Translations under genes and position numbers: made by a program
The notes under the pieces: model-generated
The model's input: the letters and a program-made list of their open reading frames with translations, nothing else
What the model was told of the DNA's origin: nothing
Database searches by the model: none
Shown: positions 1-9,072 of the stretch, in pieces
Layout: the number at the start of each line of letters is the position of its first letter
Numbering within the stretch: position 1 is the first letter of the stretch
Source: Candidatus Freyarchaeota archaeon
GTDB taxonomy: Archaea > Asgardarchaeota > Jordiarchaeia > Jordiarchaeales > Jordiarchaeaceae
Assembly: GCA_030587365.1 (NCBI GenBank)
Contig: JAUQZE010000018.1
Coordinates: forward strand, 200,094-264,093
DNA: 64,000 nucleotides
Direction of reading: 5' to 3'

Positions 1-50
1 GCTATTAGTGGCGAGAGTCCGGTGGGTAACTTGAATTTTAGTCGTTTCAT
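1..50 (-). CDS. Possible start of a truncated gene
   Basis: An ATG on the minus strand at 50 opens a frame (MKRLKF...) that runs without a stop to the window edge after 16 codons. It would be the next gene downstream of the small zinc protein. The upstream 100 bases are AT-rich and contain TATA-like stretches but no clear ribosome binding site. Nothing can be said about function; it may be chance. Confidence 0.25.
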   Translation of the reverse strand, partial: MKRLKFKLPTGLSPLI

Positions 51-161
51 TTCAAGGCACCCATATTATCCGTATAGATATAGGCTAAGAATTTTTGCCA
101 ATCCTAACTTAAAAAAATTCCCCTCAATATTAAAGTACCAATCATTGTGGGTAAGAAGAAG

Positions 162-380
162 TTATTCTGATTTTTCATTTAATAGGTGCATAGCAACTTC
201 TCTAGCCCAATCACCGGTGTTTTCGTTCTCTATTATTTTTTTTAGGTATTCTTGGAAGGTGATATTCATGGCCTTTTTCCAATCATTATATTCCTTTTTA
301 AGGTTAAGGTATGCAGATTGATGATTTTCACAGTAATCAGATTCTTCATATTTATTTAGATCACAGATTGGGCACTTCAT
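162..380 (-). CDS. Small CPxC zinc-binding protein, 72 aa
   Basis: The start is placed at the ATG at 380 because it overlaps the topoisomerase stop in an ATGA arrangement, typical of translational coupling. An upstream in-frame start at 455 would lie inside topA and is not preferred. The protein opens with a CPIC pair and has a second C-x2-H (CENH) about 12 residues later, a likely single zinc site, followed by a charged helical segment (YNDWKKAMN). Small proteins of this type are common in archaea but have no assigned function. Coupling to topA suggests a nucleic-acid role; that is inference. Confidence 0.7.
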   Translation of the reverse strand: MKCPICDLNKYEESDYCENHQSAYLNLKKEYNDWKKAMNITFQEYLKKIIENENTGDWAREVAMHLLNEKSE

Positions 381-2491
381 TGAGCCTCTCCTTCTTGTTG
401 AACTTCTTTGTCCTTTCTTCCAGGGCAATTCTGCCAGTTTATACACATATTCCAAGGTTTCTTTCTAACACCTCTAATGCGGATTATTGGAAAGCCACAA
501 TATGGGCAATTTTTTTCAGTCACTTCTATATTTCCTTTTTGAGGTATAGGAACGCTGAAGTTACACTTCCCTGTCCAATAATTGGAGCATCCTATAAACC
601 TTTTATGTGTTTTTCTTGAATACGTTATGGTGAGCAGTCCGTCCTTACAAATAGGACACGTACCTATCGTGCTTTGTTCCTTTCTTAGAGAGGTTATTGC
701 TTCTGACAGTCCTTGTCCGATCGCTTCTTCTTTTAGCTTGAATTCCTTCAAAATCGGAGTAAGTTTTTCCACAGCATCAATGATTACTTCTTGTCTAGTT
801 TTTTTCTGTATCTCGATCTCATCCATTTCCTGTTCAAGTTCGCGAGTGAGTTCAACAGATAAAACTTCGAAACAATATTTTGATAATAGATTAATTACTG
901 AAAAACCAAGTGGAGTCATAACTACTCTTTCTCCTGTAATGTAACCCCTACTGTATAGGGTATCAATTATTTCTGCTCTGGTGGCCTTGGTGCCTATGTG
1001 TTGGTTTTCCATTAACGTTAGAACGCTTTTCGGATTGTACCGTGAAGGAGGGGAAGTATACTTATCAATAATTTCTGTTAAATCCAATTTGATTTCTTGG
1101 CCCTTGTTTAATTGCGGTAAAATTATTTCTTCGCTTTTAACGTAGGGTGAATAATATTTCTGCCAACCTAGTTCTAAGATTCTACGCCCAAGCAGGTGAA
1201 AAAGATGCCCGTTAATATTTACCTCTATTTTTAGACTTTCTCGAATGCAGGGTTCGCCAAAGATTGCTAGGAATCTTCGGACTACAAGATCAAAGATTTT
1301 TCTCTCATCATCATTTAGTTTCTTTTCTGGTAGATTCCCAGTGGGATGGATTGGCGGATGTGCGGGGTCTTCCTTTTTACCTTGTGTTGGAACCAGTTTT
1401 TCTTTTGATAAGAGTTCACTAATCATTTCGGAGTACTGTTTAATACCTGATAGTGATTTCAGAATAGCCCGAGTGTCAATTGAAGGCGGAAATTTTTGAC
1501 TGCCGGTCCGAGGATAAGAAATTAATGCATCAAGATACAGTCTTTCAGCAATTCTTAATGTACGGCTAGGTGTAAATCTGAAGTTACTATAAGCCTCTGA
1601 TTGCAGAGCGCCTATGTCGAAAGGTACAGGCGGCCGCAGTACAGATTTTCTGGTCTGAATTTGGGAAATTACACCACTCTTGTTATCACACTCGTTTAGA
1701 ATCGTTTCAGCTTCTTTCTTTATCCAAATTTTTCTCTGGGAATATTCAAGGGGGTATTTCTCGCCATTTATTAAAGCTACCGCGTTAATTGCCCAGTAGG
1801 GTTTTGGAACAAAACTTCGAATTTTTTTCTCCCTCTCAGCTATAAAGGCTAGAGTGGGTCCTTGTACACGGCCAGTACTTAGAGCTTTATACATGCCTGA
1901 GGCCTTTTTTAATGATAGTATCATCGCTCTAGAAAGATTGATACCATAAATCCAATCTATCTCGTGACGTGTACGCCCCGCTTCTATTAGTCCCCAATCC
2001 AGTGTGGGTGATAATGAATTAAAAGCTTCAGTTATGTCACGATTAGTTAAGGTCGAAAATTTCATTCTGTGAGCTTTATTAAGGCTTGGTTCACCACAAG
2101 CGTATTTTAAAACACAGTAAGCTATCTGACTACCCTCGATATCAAAGTCTGTAGCAGAAACAAAGTTTTTCGCTTCTTTTGCGAGTTTGGATATAACCTT
2201 TATGAAGTTCTCTGTATTTTTTGCTTTCTTGCTTACCGTATATGATGGAACCCATTTTGTTTGAAATACGGGATACGTCCAACCCTTACCTTCTTGAGCA
2301 ACCGAATAAAGATGTCCAATAGCGGGAACTACTCTAATTCTTTCACCATTTCTCACAATATCATAATAGGGCACACCGTACTCTTCATGTTTTACAGGAG
2401 ATTTTTCATCATTTAATGCATCTGCAATACGTTTAGCAGCACTTGGCTTTTCAGTAATCAACAATGTATAACTCGTTCTTCTACACCCCAC
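377..2491 (-). CDS. topA: DNA topoisomerase IA (archaeal TopA)
   Basis: Type IA enzyme of 704 aa that relaxes negative supercoils by transient single-strand cleavage. The N-terminal Toprim domain has the ITEKPS motif (12-17) and the acidic ATDFDIEG motif (113-120). The active-site tyrosine is in LISYPRTG (Tyr326). The C terminus carries two four-cysteine zinc ribbons, one starting at CPICKDG and one at CPYCGF, as usual for archaeal TopA. Length fits the family. The gene is followed by, and overlaps by 4 bases, a small zinc-protein gene. No reverse gyrase is visible here. The first residues before TLLITEKPS are not conserved, so the exact start is uncertain. Confidence 0.95.
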   Translation of the reverse strand: MGCRRTSYTLLITEKPSAAKRIADALNDEKSPVKHEEYGVPYYDIVRNGERIRVVPAIGHLYSVAQEGKGWTYPVFQTKWVPSYTVSKKAKNTENFIKVISKLAKEAKNFVSATDFDIEGSQIAYCVLKYACGEPSLNKAHRMKFSTLTNRDITEAFNSLSPTLDWGLIEAGRTRHEIDWIYGINLSRAMILSLKKASGMYKALSTGRVQGPTLAFIAEREKKIRSFVPKPYWAINAVALINGEKYPLEYSQRKIWIKKEAETILNECDNKSGVISQIQTRKSVLRPPVPFDIGALQSEAYSNFRFTPSRTLRIAERLYLDALISYPRTGSQKFPPSIDTRAILKSLSGIKQYSEMISELLSKEKLVPTQGKKEDPAHPPIHPTGNLPEKKLNDDERKIFDLVVRRFLAIFGEPCIRESLKIEVNINGHLFHLLGRRILELGWQKYYSPYVKSEEIILPQLNKGQEIKLDLTEIIDKYTSPPSRYNPKSVLTLMENQHIGTKATRAEIIDTLYSRGYITGERVVMTPLGFSVINLLSKYCFEVLSVELTRELEQEMDEIEIQKKTRQEVIIDAVEKLTPILKEFKLKEEAIGQGLSEAITSLRKEQSTIGTCPICKDGLLTITYSRKTHKRFIGCSNYWTGKCNFSVPIPQKGNIEVTEKNCPYCGFPIIRIRGVRKKPWNMCINWQNCPGRKDKEVQQEGEAQ

Positions 2492-2936
2492 ACTTCCACT
2501 AATTTTTAATATTAAAGAAATATAAGCGGGATTGATTCAGGTCACGAATATTCATCATTATACTGGAATTTTTATATACTTTCCCTAAACAAAGAAAAAA
2601 TAAATTCATAATGATTTAACCCACAGAATCCCCAAAAATTTTCTTAAAAATTATTTTTCTGTAGATACGAATACAACAAATATTATTATTACCTCCACGG
2701 GCCACCTTGCACTTGTTCATCCCCGCTCCCGCCCTCCTTTTAACCAACCTGCCTTCAACCATACACATTCTTCAAAGGGGAAAGAAATATAGGATGGGGA
2801 AGTAAAATAAGTTTCACACCCTCAAAAAAGGGCACAAGCGACGTAGAAAGAAACAATTATCTAACAAGGCAAATAAGCCAAAAAATTTAATAACAGAAAT
2901 CTATCCTTCGATTTAAGAATCAATGGAGGAAAAAAA
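2492..2936. other. Intergenic region between topA and gcvH (445 bp)
   Basis: Divergent intergenic region holding the promoters of topA (minus) and gcvH (plus). A C-rich block at about 2700-2760 reads on the minus strand as a long purine run in front of an ATG at 2720 that opens a 34-codon frame ending at 2616. This could be a tiny gene with a strong ribosome binding site, but the peptide has no recognisable features. Otherwise AT-rich with no structure that I can support. Confidence 0.4.
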
Positions 2937-3356
2937 ATGGTTAGAGTCGAAGATGTAAACATACCCGATGACCTCCTGTACATAGAGGAACACCAGTGGG
3001 CAAAGATCGAAGGCGAAAGCGTTCGAGTAGGTATAACTGACTACGCTCAAAAGGCGCTACGTGATATAGTATACGTAGAACTACCAGAATCAGGAACAGA
3101 AGTACAAAATATGAGTGAATTCGGCAGTATCGAGTCAGTGAAAGCAGTTTCTGAATTATACGCACCCGTTAGTGGTGAGATAGTCGAGGTTAATAGCGAA
3201 TTGGAGGACGCACCTGAACTTGTAAACGAAGACCCATACAAAAAAGGATGGATGGTAGTAATCAAAGCGTCAAACCTCGACGAGGAAAAAGAAAGTCTAC
3301 TCACCGCCGAAAAATACGCTGAAATTGTAGAGGAAGCCCTTAAGGAAAGCGGTTAG
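2937..3356 (+). CDS. gcvH: Glycine cleavage system H protein (lipoyl carrier)
   Basis: 139-aa lipoyl-domain protein. The lipoylation site is Lys69 in ESVKAVSELY, within the classic H-protein fold (YTEEHxW-like start at 15-21, DIVYVELPE at 43-51, PYKKGWM near the end). The start is backed by GGAGG 8 bases upstream. In the glycine cleavage system it shuttles the aminomethyl group between P, T and L proteins, but none of those genes is in the window. Orphan GcvH-like proteins also act as lipoyl carriers in lipoate synthesis or sulfur oxidation. A T-rich tract just after the stop (3359-3390) may terminate transcription. Confidence 0.93.
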   Translation: MVRVEDVNIPDDLLYIEEHQWAKIEGESVRVGITDYAQKALRDIVYVELPESGTEVQNMSEFGSIESVKAVSELYAPVSGEIVEVNSELEDAPELVNEDPYKKGWMVVIKASNLDEEKESLLTAEKYAEIVEEALKESG

Positions 3357-3544
3357 GAAGGTTTACTCTTTTATTCTTTAATTTCTTTTTTCTGAATATT
3401 ATTGTAAAATAGTCAAAAAATAAAAATACTTTTTAAGAATAATATTGATTAAAATTAAGAGGTTTAAATTTCGCGTCTGAAAATTTTAAAAAGTAAATCA
3501 TCAAACTTTTAGATGAAAATCATCTAAACTTTTGCTTTCAAAAT

Positions 3545-5500
3545 TTGAAGGTTAATATCTTGCCAAAATCATCCATTTACCTCGGGAAGATTAAACTAGG
3601 CTGGTGTACTTCTTGTAATTTACCACTCTTGGATGAAATGCCATGCCAAATTTGTGGAAACACCGCCGAGAAGGTTCAAATATCTCCACCAGGGGACATT
3701 CGTCCAAGTTTTAGGAAAGAATTAGAACTAATTAGAAGAGTAATCGACGAACAGTACGGGGAGGAAATCGGAAAACAGTTGATTCCCGATGATAAGGTTA
3801 TTCTACTAAACAAGGTCTCTTACACGGATCATATGGATGAGGTAATCATTGATGGAAAGATTATAGGGGATATTCGATTTGAACCTTCTCCCAAAAGTTG
3901 GCATTTTGTTCCTAAACTAATAGGCGCGAGGAGACTTTGGAAAGCTGGTTGTAGTAAGTGGATAAAAGTAGATACTGACGCGGTAAAACCAATTATCAAT
4001 GGCGCCAACATTTTAGGACCTGGCGTAATTGATTGCAGTAAGGACATTAAGAAAGACGATCAAGCAATAGTCCTCTCCCCCGAGAACGAAGTTATAGCCA
4101 CGGGAACGGTGAAAAGAAACGCCGCTGACATACTGATGAAAACAAAAGGAATTGTGCTTAAACCAAGAGAGCACGGACCTCCGGGAGAACTATTTTTACT
4201 GAAAGGAGGTCAAAACTGGGAAGACGCTGTCAAAGCCAATGAAGGAATATTACAAAGATATGAGCAAAATGCAGTAAATTTTATTCGCAATACCTCTAAA
4301 TCCTATGATAAACCCGTAACGGTTGCTTTCTCTGGAGGTAAAGATTCACTAGTCACACTTCTGTTAACCTTAAAGGCTTTGGGGACTAACTTTCAGATAT
4401 TATTCGCAGATACAGGAGTAGAATTTAAGGAGACCGTCGAATACACTCATCACGTTTTAGAAGAATTGGGGCTCGCCGAAAAACTTTTGGAAAAGAAAGT
4501 AGATCCAAACACTTTCTGGAATTTAACAGAAAAATTTGGCCCGCCGGGGCGAGATTATAGAATATGCTGTAAAAGTGTTAAACTTGGACCGACTAGCCTG
4601 TTAATTGAAGATAATTTCCCAAAAGGTTGTATAACTTTTATTGGTCAAAGGAGATACGAATCACAAGCCAGAGCCAAAGAAAAAAGAGTAAGTGTGAATC
4701 CCTGGGTTTCAAAGCAGATATCAGCCACCCCGATACAAGACTGGACTGCTTTACATGTTTGGCTTTACATCTTTCAGCAAAAGGTTCCCTTTAACCCCCT
4801 ATATGAGAAAGGGCTCATTAGAATAGGATGTTGGCCGTGCCCTGCATCAAAACTAGCAGAATTTGAAATGCTTAAAAAGGAATACCCCGAATTATGGGAA
4901 AAATTGCAAAAGGCGCTTGAAAAATGGAGGAAAAAATACAATTTTCCAAAAGAATGGATAGAACATGGTTTTTGGAGATGGAAAAACCTCCCAGACGGAC
5001 AAGTAAAACTTATGAAAGAGCTTAAAATAAGTGAAACTATTAAAACAAGACCTCTCACAGAAGAAAAACTACGCTATAAAATCGAGAAAATGCCGTTAGA
5101 TCCTGCCTCAGAAGAAAGTTCCTTGCAGGTGGTGTTTAATAGCGCTTTCGACATGGAGCTGATTGCCAATTTTTCAAACATTTTGGGAAAAGTGAGTTAT
5201 GCACCAGAATTAGGTTCTATTCAAATAAATATGAAGGATTCATTTTGTGATATTTTTCCGAATGGAAATTTTGTGTTAACAACAAAATATCCTGAAAAGG
5301 CAAAGAAAATTTGCGAAAATGTGGCCTCAATCATCATTAGAGCAATGAGGTGCCTAGGGTGCGGTTCATGTATCCCGTGGTTTAGCTCTTGTAACGCCTT
5401 TTCATTAAAAGGTGGAAAGTTGAAAATTATTGAAAGTAAATGCACTCACTGTTCACGTTGTTTGGAGGCGCCTTGCACCGCTCTGTACGCTAACAGCTAA
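3545..5500 (+). CDS. PAPS-reductase-family PP-loop protein with zinc ribbon and ferredoxin-like end
   Basis: About 650 aa. The N-terminal zinc ribbon has CTSC and CQIC pairs (21-38). A middle segment around GADVDAVKPIINGANILGP-like residues looks PUA-like. The PP-loop SGGKDS (263-268) is the ATP/PAPS-binding signature of the PAPS reductase/FAD synthetase superfamily, and CC and CWPC cysteines follow, as in APS/PAPS reductases. The C terminus has CLGCGSC and CTHCSRCLEAPC, suggesting one or two 4Fe-4S clusters. Archaeal fusions like this are annotated as PAPS reductases, but substrates are mostly untested and a tRNA- or sulfur-modifying role is possible. The TTG at 3545 or the in-frame TTG at 3560 (with AAGGTT upstream) could be the start. 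Confidence 0.85.
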   Translation: MKVNILPKSSIYLGKIKLGWCTSCNLPLLDEMPCQICGNTAEKVQISPPGDIRPSFRKELELIRRVIDEQYGEEIGKQLIPDDKVILLNKVSYTDHMDEVIIDGKIIGDIRFEPSPKSWHFVPKLIGARRLWKAGCSKWIKVDTDAVKPIINGANILGPGVIDCSKDIKKDDQAIVLSPENEVIATGTVKRNAADILMKTKGIVLKPREHGPPGELFLLKGGQNWEDAVKANEGILQRYEQNAVNFIRNTSKSYDKPVTVAFSGGKDSLVTLLLTLKALGTNFQILFADTGVEFKETVEYTHHVLEELGLAEKLLEKKVDPNTFWNLTEKFGPPGRDYRICCKSVKLGPTSLLIEDNFPKGCITFIGQRRYESQARAKEKRVSVNPWVSKQISATPIQDWTALHVWLYIFQQKVPFNPLYEKGLIRIGCWPCPASKLAEFEMLKKEYPELWEKLQKALEKWRKKYNFPKEWIEHGFWRWKNLPDGQVKLMKELKISETIKTRPLTEEKLRYKIEKMPLDPASEESSLQVVFNSAFDMELIANFSNILGKVSYAPELGSIQINMKDSFCDIFPNGNFVLTTKYPEKAKKICENVASIIIRAMRCLGCGSCIPWFSSCNAFSLKGGKLKIIESKCTHCSRCLEAPCTALYANS

Positions 5501-5524
5501 AAAATAAATTTAATTTATAAAAAA

Positions 5525-5878
5525 CTATGGTCTTCCGCATATAACTGCCCGGATTTCCTCTATAAGTTCTTTACGCAATCTCTGCACATCTCTAAGTTCA
5601 ACAGTTTCTGCCTCCTTTGCCACATTCTTTAGCTGCACTACAGAGCCAACGGCGGTAACATTAGATACATCAATTGGGAATTCAACTTCTAATCCTTTAA
5701 TCACTAATTCAACTCGAAGAGGAGGAAGGCTGACACGTATACTTCTAATAATCCCCACCATACGGGCCGCAGAGTCTACAACCACTTTTCCAACCAGTTG
5801 ACCGGGGATTATTAGCTCATATAGTTCCGATTCCGCACCGGGGGTTAGCTCATCTTGAACCACTCGTACTACCTCCAT
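5525..5878 (-). CDS. PRC-barrel-like archaeal protein, 117 aa
   Basis: Starts at ATG 5878; an in-frame TTG at 5902 would add eight residues. The core reads as a small beta-barrel: LIPGQLVGKVVVDSAARMVG, then alternating hydrophobic strands (VELVIKGLEVEFPIDVS). This resembles PRC-barrel domains seen in RimM, photosynthetic reaction centre H subunits and archaeal CdvA-like proteins. A charged helix (VELRDVQRLRKELIEEI) ends the protein. No catalytic residues are apparent. It lies convergent with the PAPS-reductase-like gene, 24 bases apart. Function unknown. Confidence 0.65.
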   Translation of the reverse strand: MEVVRVVQDELTPGAESELYELIIPGQLVGKVVVDSAARMVGIIRSIRVSLPPLRVELVIKGLEVEFPIDVSNVTAVGSVVQLKNVAKEAETVELRDVQRLRKELIEEIRAVICGRP

Positions 5879-6248
5879 CTTTCTGAAGATAAGGACTTGC
5901 AATGTAAATAATAAGTTTGTAAGCTTATTTACTATTTTCCCTCCTCCGAAGAAAGTAATATTATGTAGTAATACTTAGGTAATAGACAGAAATACCCTCA
6001 GTAACACAAGCGCGAAGCTTCATTACTTGCGCATTATTTGATTCGAAAACGCTTCACAGTTTTAACCTCTGTTTTTTTACTAAAGTTATACAATAATCAG
6101 ATTTTCTGCGGTGCATAAATAATATGCAAAAAGAAGTTTAATTCTTAAACTAGAGAGGTTTAAAAAGTTAGAAGTAGTTAAAATTACGAAAATTACAAAT
6201 TACACTAAGTAACCTTGTTTTATAAGCCTCATTGGAATGTTGATATAA
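5879..6248. other. Intergenic region upstream of hef (370 bp)
   Basis: AT-rich divergent spacer that should contain promoters for the PRC-barrel gene and hef. A short GC-richer island around 6008-6035 includes the palindrome GAAGCTTC and repeated GCGC words. I see no open frame or stable long hairpin in it. Confidence 0.4.
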
Positions 6249-8525
6249 ATGGAGGAAAAAAAATACATCAATCATCCTTATCTGAAAGAGAACTCTATCG
6301 AACAGAGGCTCTATCAAGAAACTATTACGGCAAGTTGTGTCGAGCAAAATTCTCTTGTGGTACTCCCCACAGGACTGGGCAAGACACTAATTGCAGGTAT
6401 GGTTGCTGCTTTCCGCCTTCAGATGTTTAATGATGCATTTGTAATTTTTTTGGCGCCAACTCGTCCTCTAGCACTCCAACATGCTGAAACTTTCAAATCC
6501 ATTTTAAACGTGGATGAAAAAGAAATTGTAGTTTTTACTGGCGAAGTTTCACCCGAAGAAAGAATAGAAAAATGGAGGGACGCGAAAGTCGTTTTGGCAA
6601 CACCACAAATTGTGGAAAATGATGTGATTACGAGTAGAGTCAACCTCAAAAAATGTACCCTTCTAATATTAGACGAAGCGCATAGAGCGGTTGGAAACTA
6701 TTCATATGTTTTCGTCGCGGAACAATATTTAAAACAAGCTAACAAACCTTTGATTCTGGGGTTGACAGCATCGCCGGGCGTCCAGAGAGAAAAGATAGAA
6801 GAGGTTTGTAAAAATCTTGGTATTAGAAACATTGAAGTCCGAACAGAGAAAAGTCCAGATGTACTTCCCTACGTTAAGGAAATTAAAATGGATTGGGTAT
6901 TAGTTAGCCTTCCTTCAAGCATTTTAGAAATTAAAAAAATTTTGGAAAACGCTCTTGTAAAGCGCTTAAGAACTCTAAAAGAAAAAAGATTTATCGAATC
7001 GTATAACATTAAAACAATTTCTAGAAAACAATTAATACAGATTCAAAACCAGTTAGCCAAAGAGAGGCAGACCCAGCCAGAAGCATTCGAATTAATGGCA
7101 AAAGTTGCAGCCGCCATCAGAATAACCCACGCACTTGAACTTTTGGAAACTCAGGGCCTAGAAGCACTCCAAAACTTTTTCTACAAGTTGGAGGAAAGAT
7201 CGAAACTAACTGGTTCCCCCAAAGGCATTAAAGACTTACTCATGGACGATGAGATTGCTACCGCGAGAATTAAAATAAAGAATCTGATTGAAAGCCAAGT
7301 AAAACATCCAAAAATCGGAAAAATGCTTCAAATAGTTAAAGAACAACTCTCAGAAAAAATAAACTCAAGAATAATAATTTTTACACAATATAGAGACTCC
7401 GCAGGCAAAATAAATGAAACTTTAAAAGGGGAGGGATACCGTGTAGAAAGATTCGTAGGCCAAGCAAATAAACTCGGAGATAAAGGACTATCCCAAAAAC
7501 AGCAAGCAGAAATAATTGAAAAATTCAAACAAGGTGTTTACAATATTTTAGTTGCTACTAGTGTTGCTGAAGAAGGCTTAGACATTAGTGAATGCGACTT
7601 GGTCATATTTTATGACACAGTACCAAGTGCCATAAGGAACATACAGAGAAGAGGGAGAACCGGGAGGAAAAGACCTGGACGTGTAGCATTAATTATTACA
7701 AAGGGAACCAGAGACGAAGCCTATTACTGGTCGGCAAAGAAAAAAGAGCGAGAAATGAAAAGCACCATAAAAGTTATAGCAAAAAAACAATTGGAACCCG
7801 TAAAAGAAGAAGATAAGCAGCAAATCAAACTAGAAAACTATCTGCAAGAAGAAGAAAAAGAAATAGTTGTTTATGTAGATAACAGAGAAATTGGTTCTGA
7901 TGTTGTACGGGGACTCAAAAAACTAAATATCAGAATTGTTCCGAAGCAGCTACAAGTGGCAGATTATCTTGTTTCAGAGAGCGTTGCCATAGAAAGAAAA
8001 ACAGCTGAAGACTTCTTACAATCAATAGTTGATAAAAGACTATTCCCACAAGTCAAGGAGATCACCTCAAAATACGAAAAACCTATACTTATTATTGAGG
8101 GGCAGGATTTGTATGGGAGACGCGCAATACATCCTGAAGCCATCAGAGGCGCACTAATAAGCATAGTTGTTGATTTTAGGTTACCACTAATTTGGACATT
8201 AAACCCCCAGGAAACAGCAAGAATTATACACACCATTGCTCGAAGAGAACAAACAGAAAGAGAAACAAGGATTTATGTTGCTGAAAAGACTCCCGGAAGC
8301 TTGAAGGATTTACAAGAACGGGTTCTAACAGGGCTTCCGGGAATAGATCAAATATTAGCAAAAAGAATGCTTAACACTTTTAACACCCTGGAAGCAATTT
8401 TCACCAAGAGCGAAGAGGAGCTCTCCGAAGTTAAAGGACTGGGTAAAAAGAAGGCGGAAAAAATAAAAAAAGTTATAACCTCCAAATATCGCGATGATAA
8501 CACTCCTACTGAGAAATCCGTCTAA
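6249..8525 (+). CDS. hef: Hef: SF2 helicase fused to XPF-type nuclease
   Basis: 758 aa. The N-terminal FANCM/Hef helicase has Walker A PTGLGKT (40-46), DEAH (142-145) and motif VI QRRGRTGR (about 466-473). The C-terminal XPF/MUS81 nuclease has the ERKTAED active-site motif (about 582-588) and a tandem HhH domain near the end (LTGLPGIDQILAKRML, LSEVKGLGKKKAEKI). Hef processes stalled replication forks and branched DNA. All signature residues are intact, so both activities should be functional. The fused form is typical of Euryarchaeota and is patchier in TACK lineages. Its 3' end overlaps the convergent zinc-ribbon gene by 20 bases. Confidence 0.95.
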   Translation: MEEKKYINHPYLKENSIEQRLYQETITASCVEQNSLVVLPTGLGKTLIAGMVAAFRLQMFNDAFVIFLAPTRPLALQHAETFKSILNVDEKEIVVFTGEVSPEERIEKWRDAKVVLATPQIVENDVITSRVNLKKCTLLILDEAHRAVGNYSYVFVAEQYLKQANKPLILGLTASPGVQREKIEEVCKNLGIRNIEVRTEKSPDVLPYVKEIKMDWVLVSLPSSILEIKKILENALVKRLRTLKEKRFIESYNIKTISRKQLIQIQNQLAKERQTQPEAFELMAKVAAAIRITHALELLETQGLEALQNFFYKLEERSKLTGSPKGIKDLLMDDEIATARIKIKNLIESQVKHPKIGKMLQIVKEQLSEKINSRIIIFTQYRDSAGKINETLKGEGYRVERFVGQANKLGDKGLSQKQQAEIIEKFKQGVYNILVATSVAEEGLDISECDLVIFYDTVPSAIRNIQRRGRTGRKRPGRVALIITKGTRDEAYYWSAKKKEREMKSTIKVIAKKQLEPVKEEDKQQIKLENYLQEEEKEIVVYVDNREIGSDVVRGLKKLNIRIVPKQLQVADYLVSESVAIERKTAEDFLQSIVDKRLFPQVKEITSKYEKPILIIEGQDLYGRRAIHPEAIRGALISIVVDFRLPLIWTLNPQETARIIHTIARREQTERETRIYVAEKTPGSLKDLQERVLTGLPGIDQILAKRMLNTFNTLEAIFTKSEEELSEVKGLGKKKAEKIKKVITSKYRDDNTPTEKSV

Positions 8526-8859
8526 GACGCTCCAGAGCGTCTAATATACCTACAATAATTCTGAGCAACTCTTGTAGTCTATTAGGATCGGTTTCGTTTT
8601 TTATGGATTCTACCGTTTCTCGCAGTTTATTATGCAGAACACTAGATAGATCAGATAACATAAACCCTTCAACACTCGGCGGGATCGGCTCTCCTTCTTT
8701 AACAATTACCACCTTTTTTTCGCAAGAAGGGCAATATATTTCGTCTTTGATTTTGAAAAGGGGCGACCCACACTGAGGGCAACTCTGGGAGAGTAGGGAA
8801 GCGCCTCGGCGCAGTAGGTCTGCCATTTTTTTAATATTTTCATCATTCAAGTAAACCAC
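8506..8859 (-). CDS. ZNRD2 / autoantigen p27-type zinc ribbon protein
   Basis: 117 aa. A short N-terminal helix (NIKKMADLLRRGASLLS) precedes a zinc ribbon with CPQCGSPLF and CPSCEKK (about residues 27-48), the layout of the Sjogren syndrome/scleroderma autoantigen 1 (ZNRD2) family. The C-terminal half is helical and charged. Archaeal members are widespread; molecular function is not established. Convergent with hef, overlapping its last 20 bases. Confidence 0.8.
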   Translation of the reverse strand: MVYLNDENIKKMADLLRRGASLLSQSCPQCGSPLFKIKDEIYCPSCEKKVVIVKEGEPIPPSVEGFMLSDLSSVLHNKLRETVESIKNETDPNRLQELLRIIVGILDALERLRRISQ

Positions 8860-9072
8860 TTCTAATTTATAACCAAAAGGAAATGAAATTAAAATGTTTA
8901 TTCCAGATAAAAATACATTATATGGAATTTCAGAAATTTCATATCTACAGAAATTTCAATTATTTTGCCTAAAAACCAGACTCCTCAAATATTAATTAAT
9001 TTTGTTCCCTGTTTAAATTCTTGATAGTTAAAGTTATCTTTTCATTTTACCATTTATTTTGTGGTGTTTTGA

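Noticed and set aside
2616..2720. 34-codon minus-strand frame with a purine-rich leader
   Set aside because: The leader is attractive but the peptide has no recognisable character; kept only as a note in the intergenic entry.
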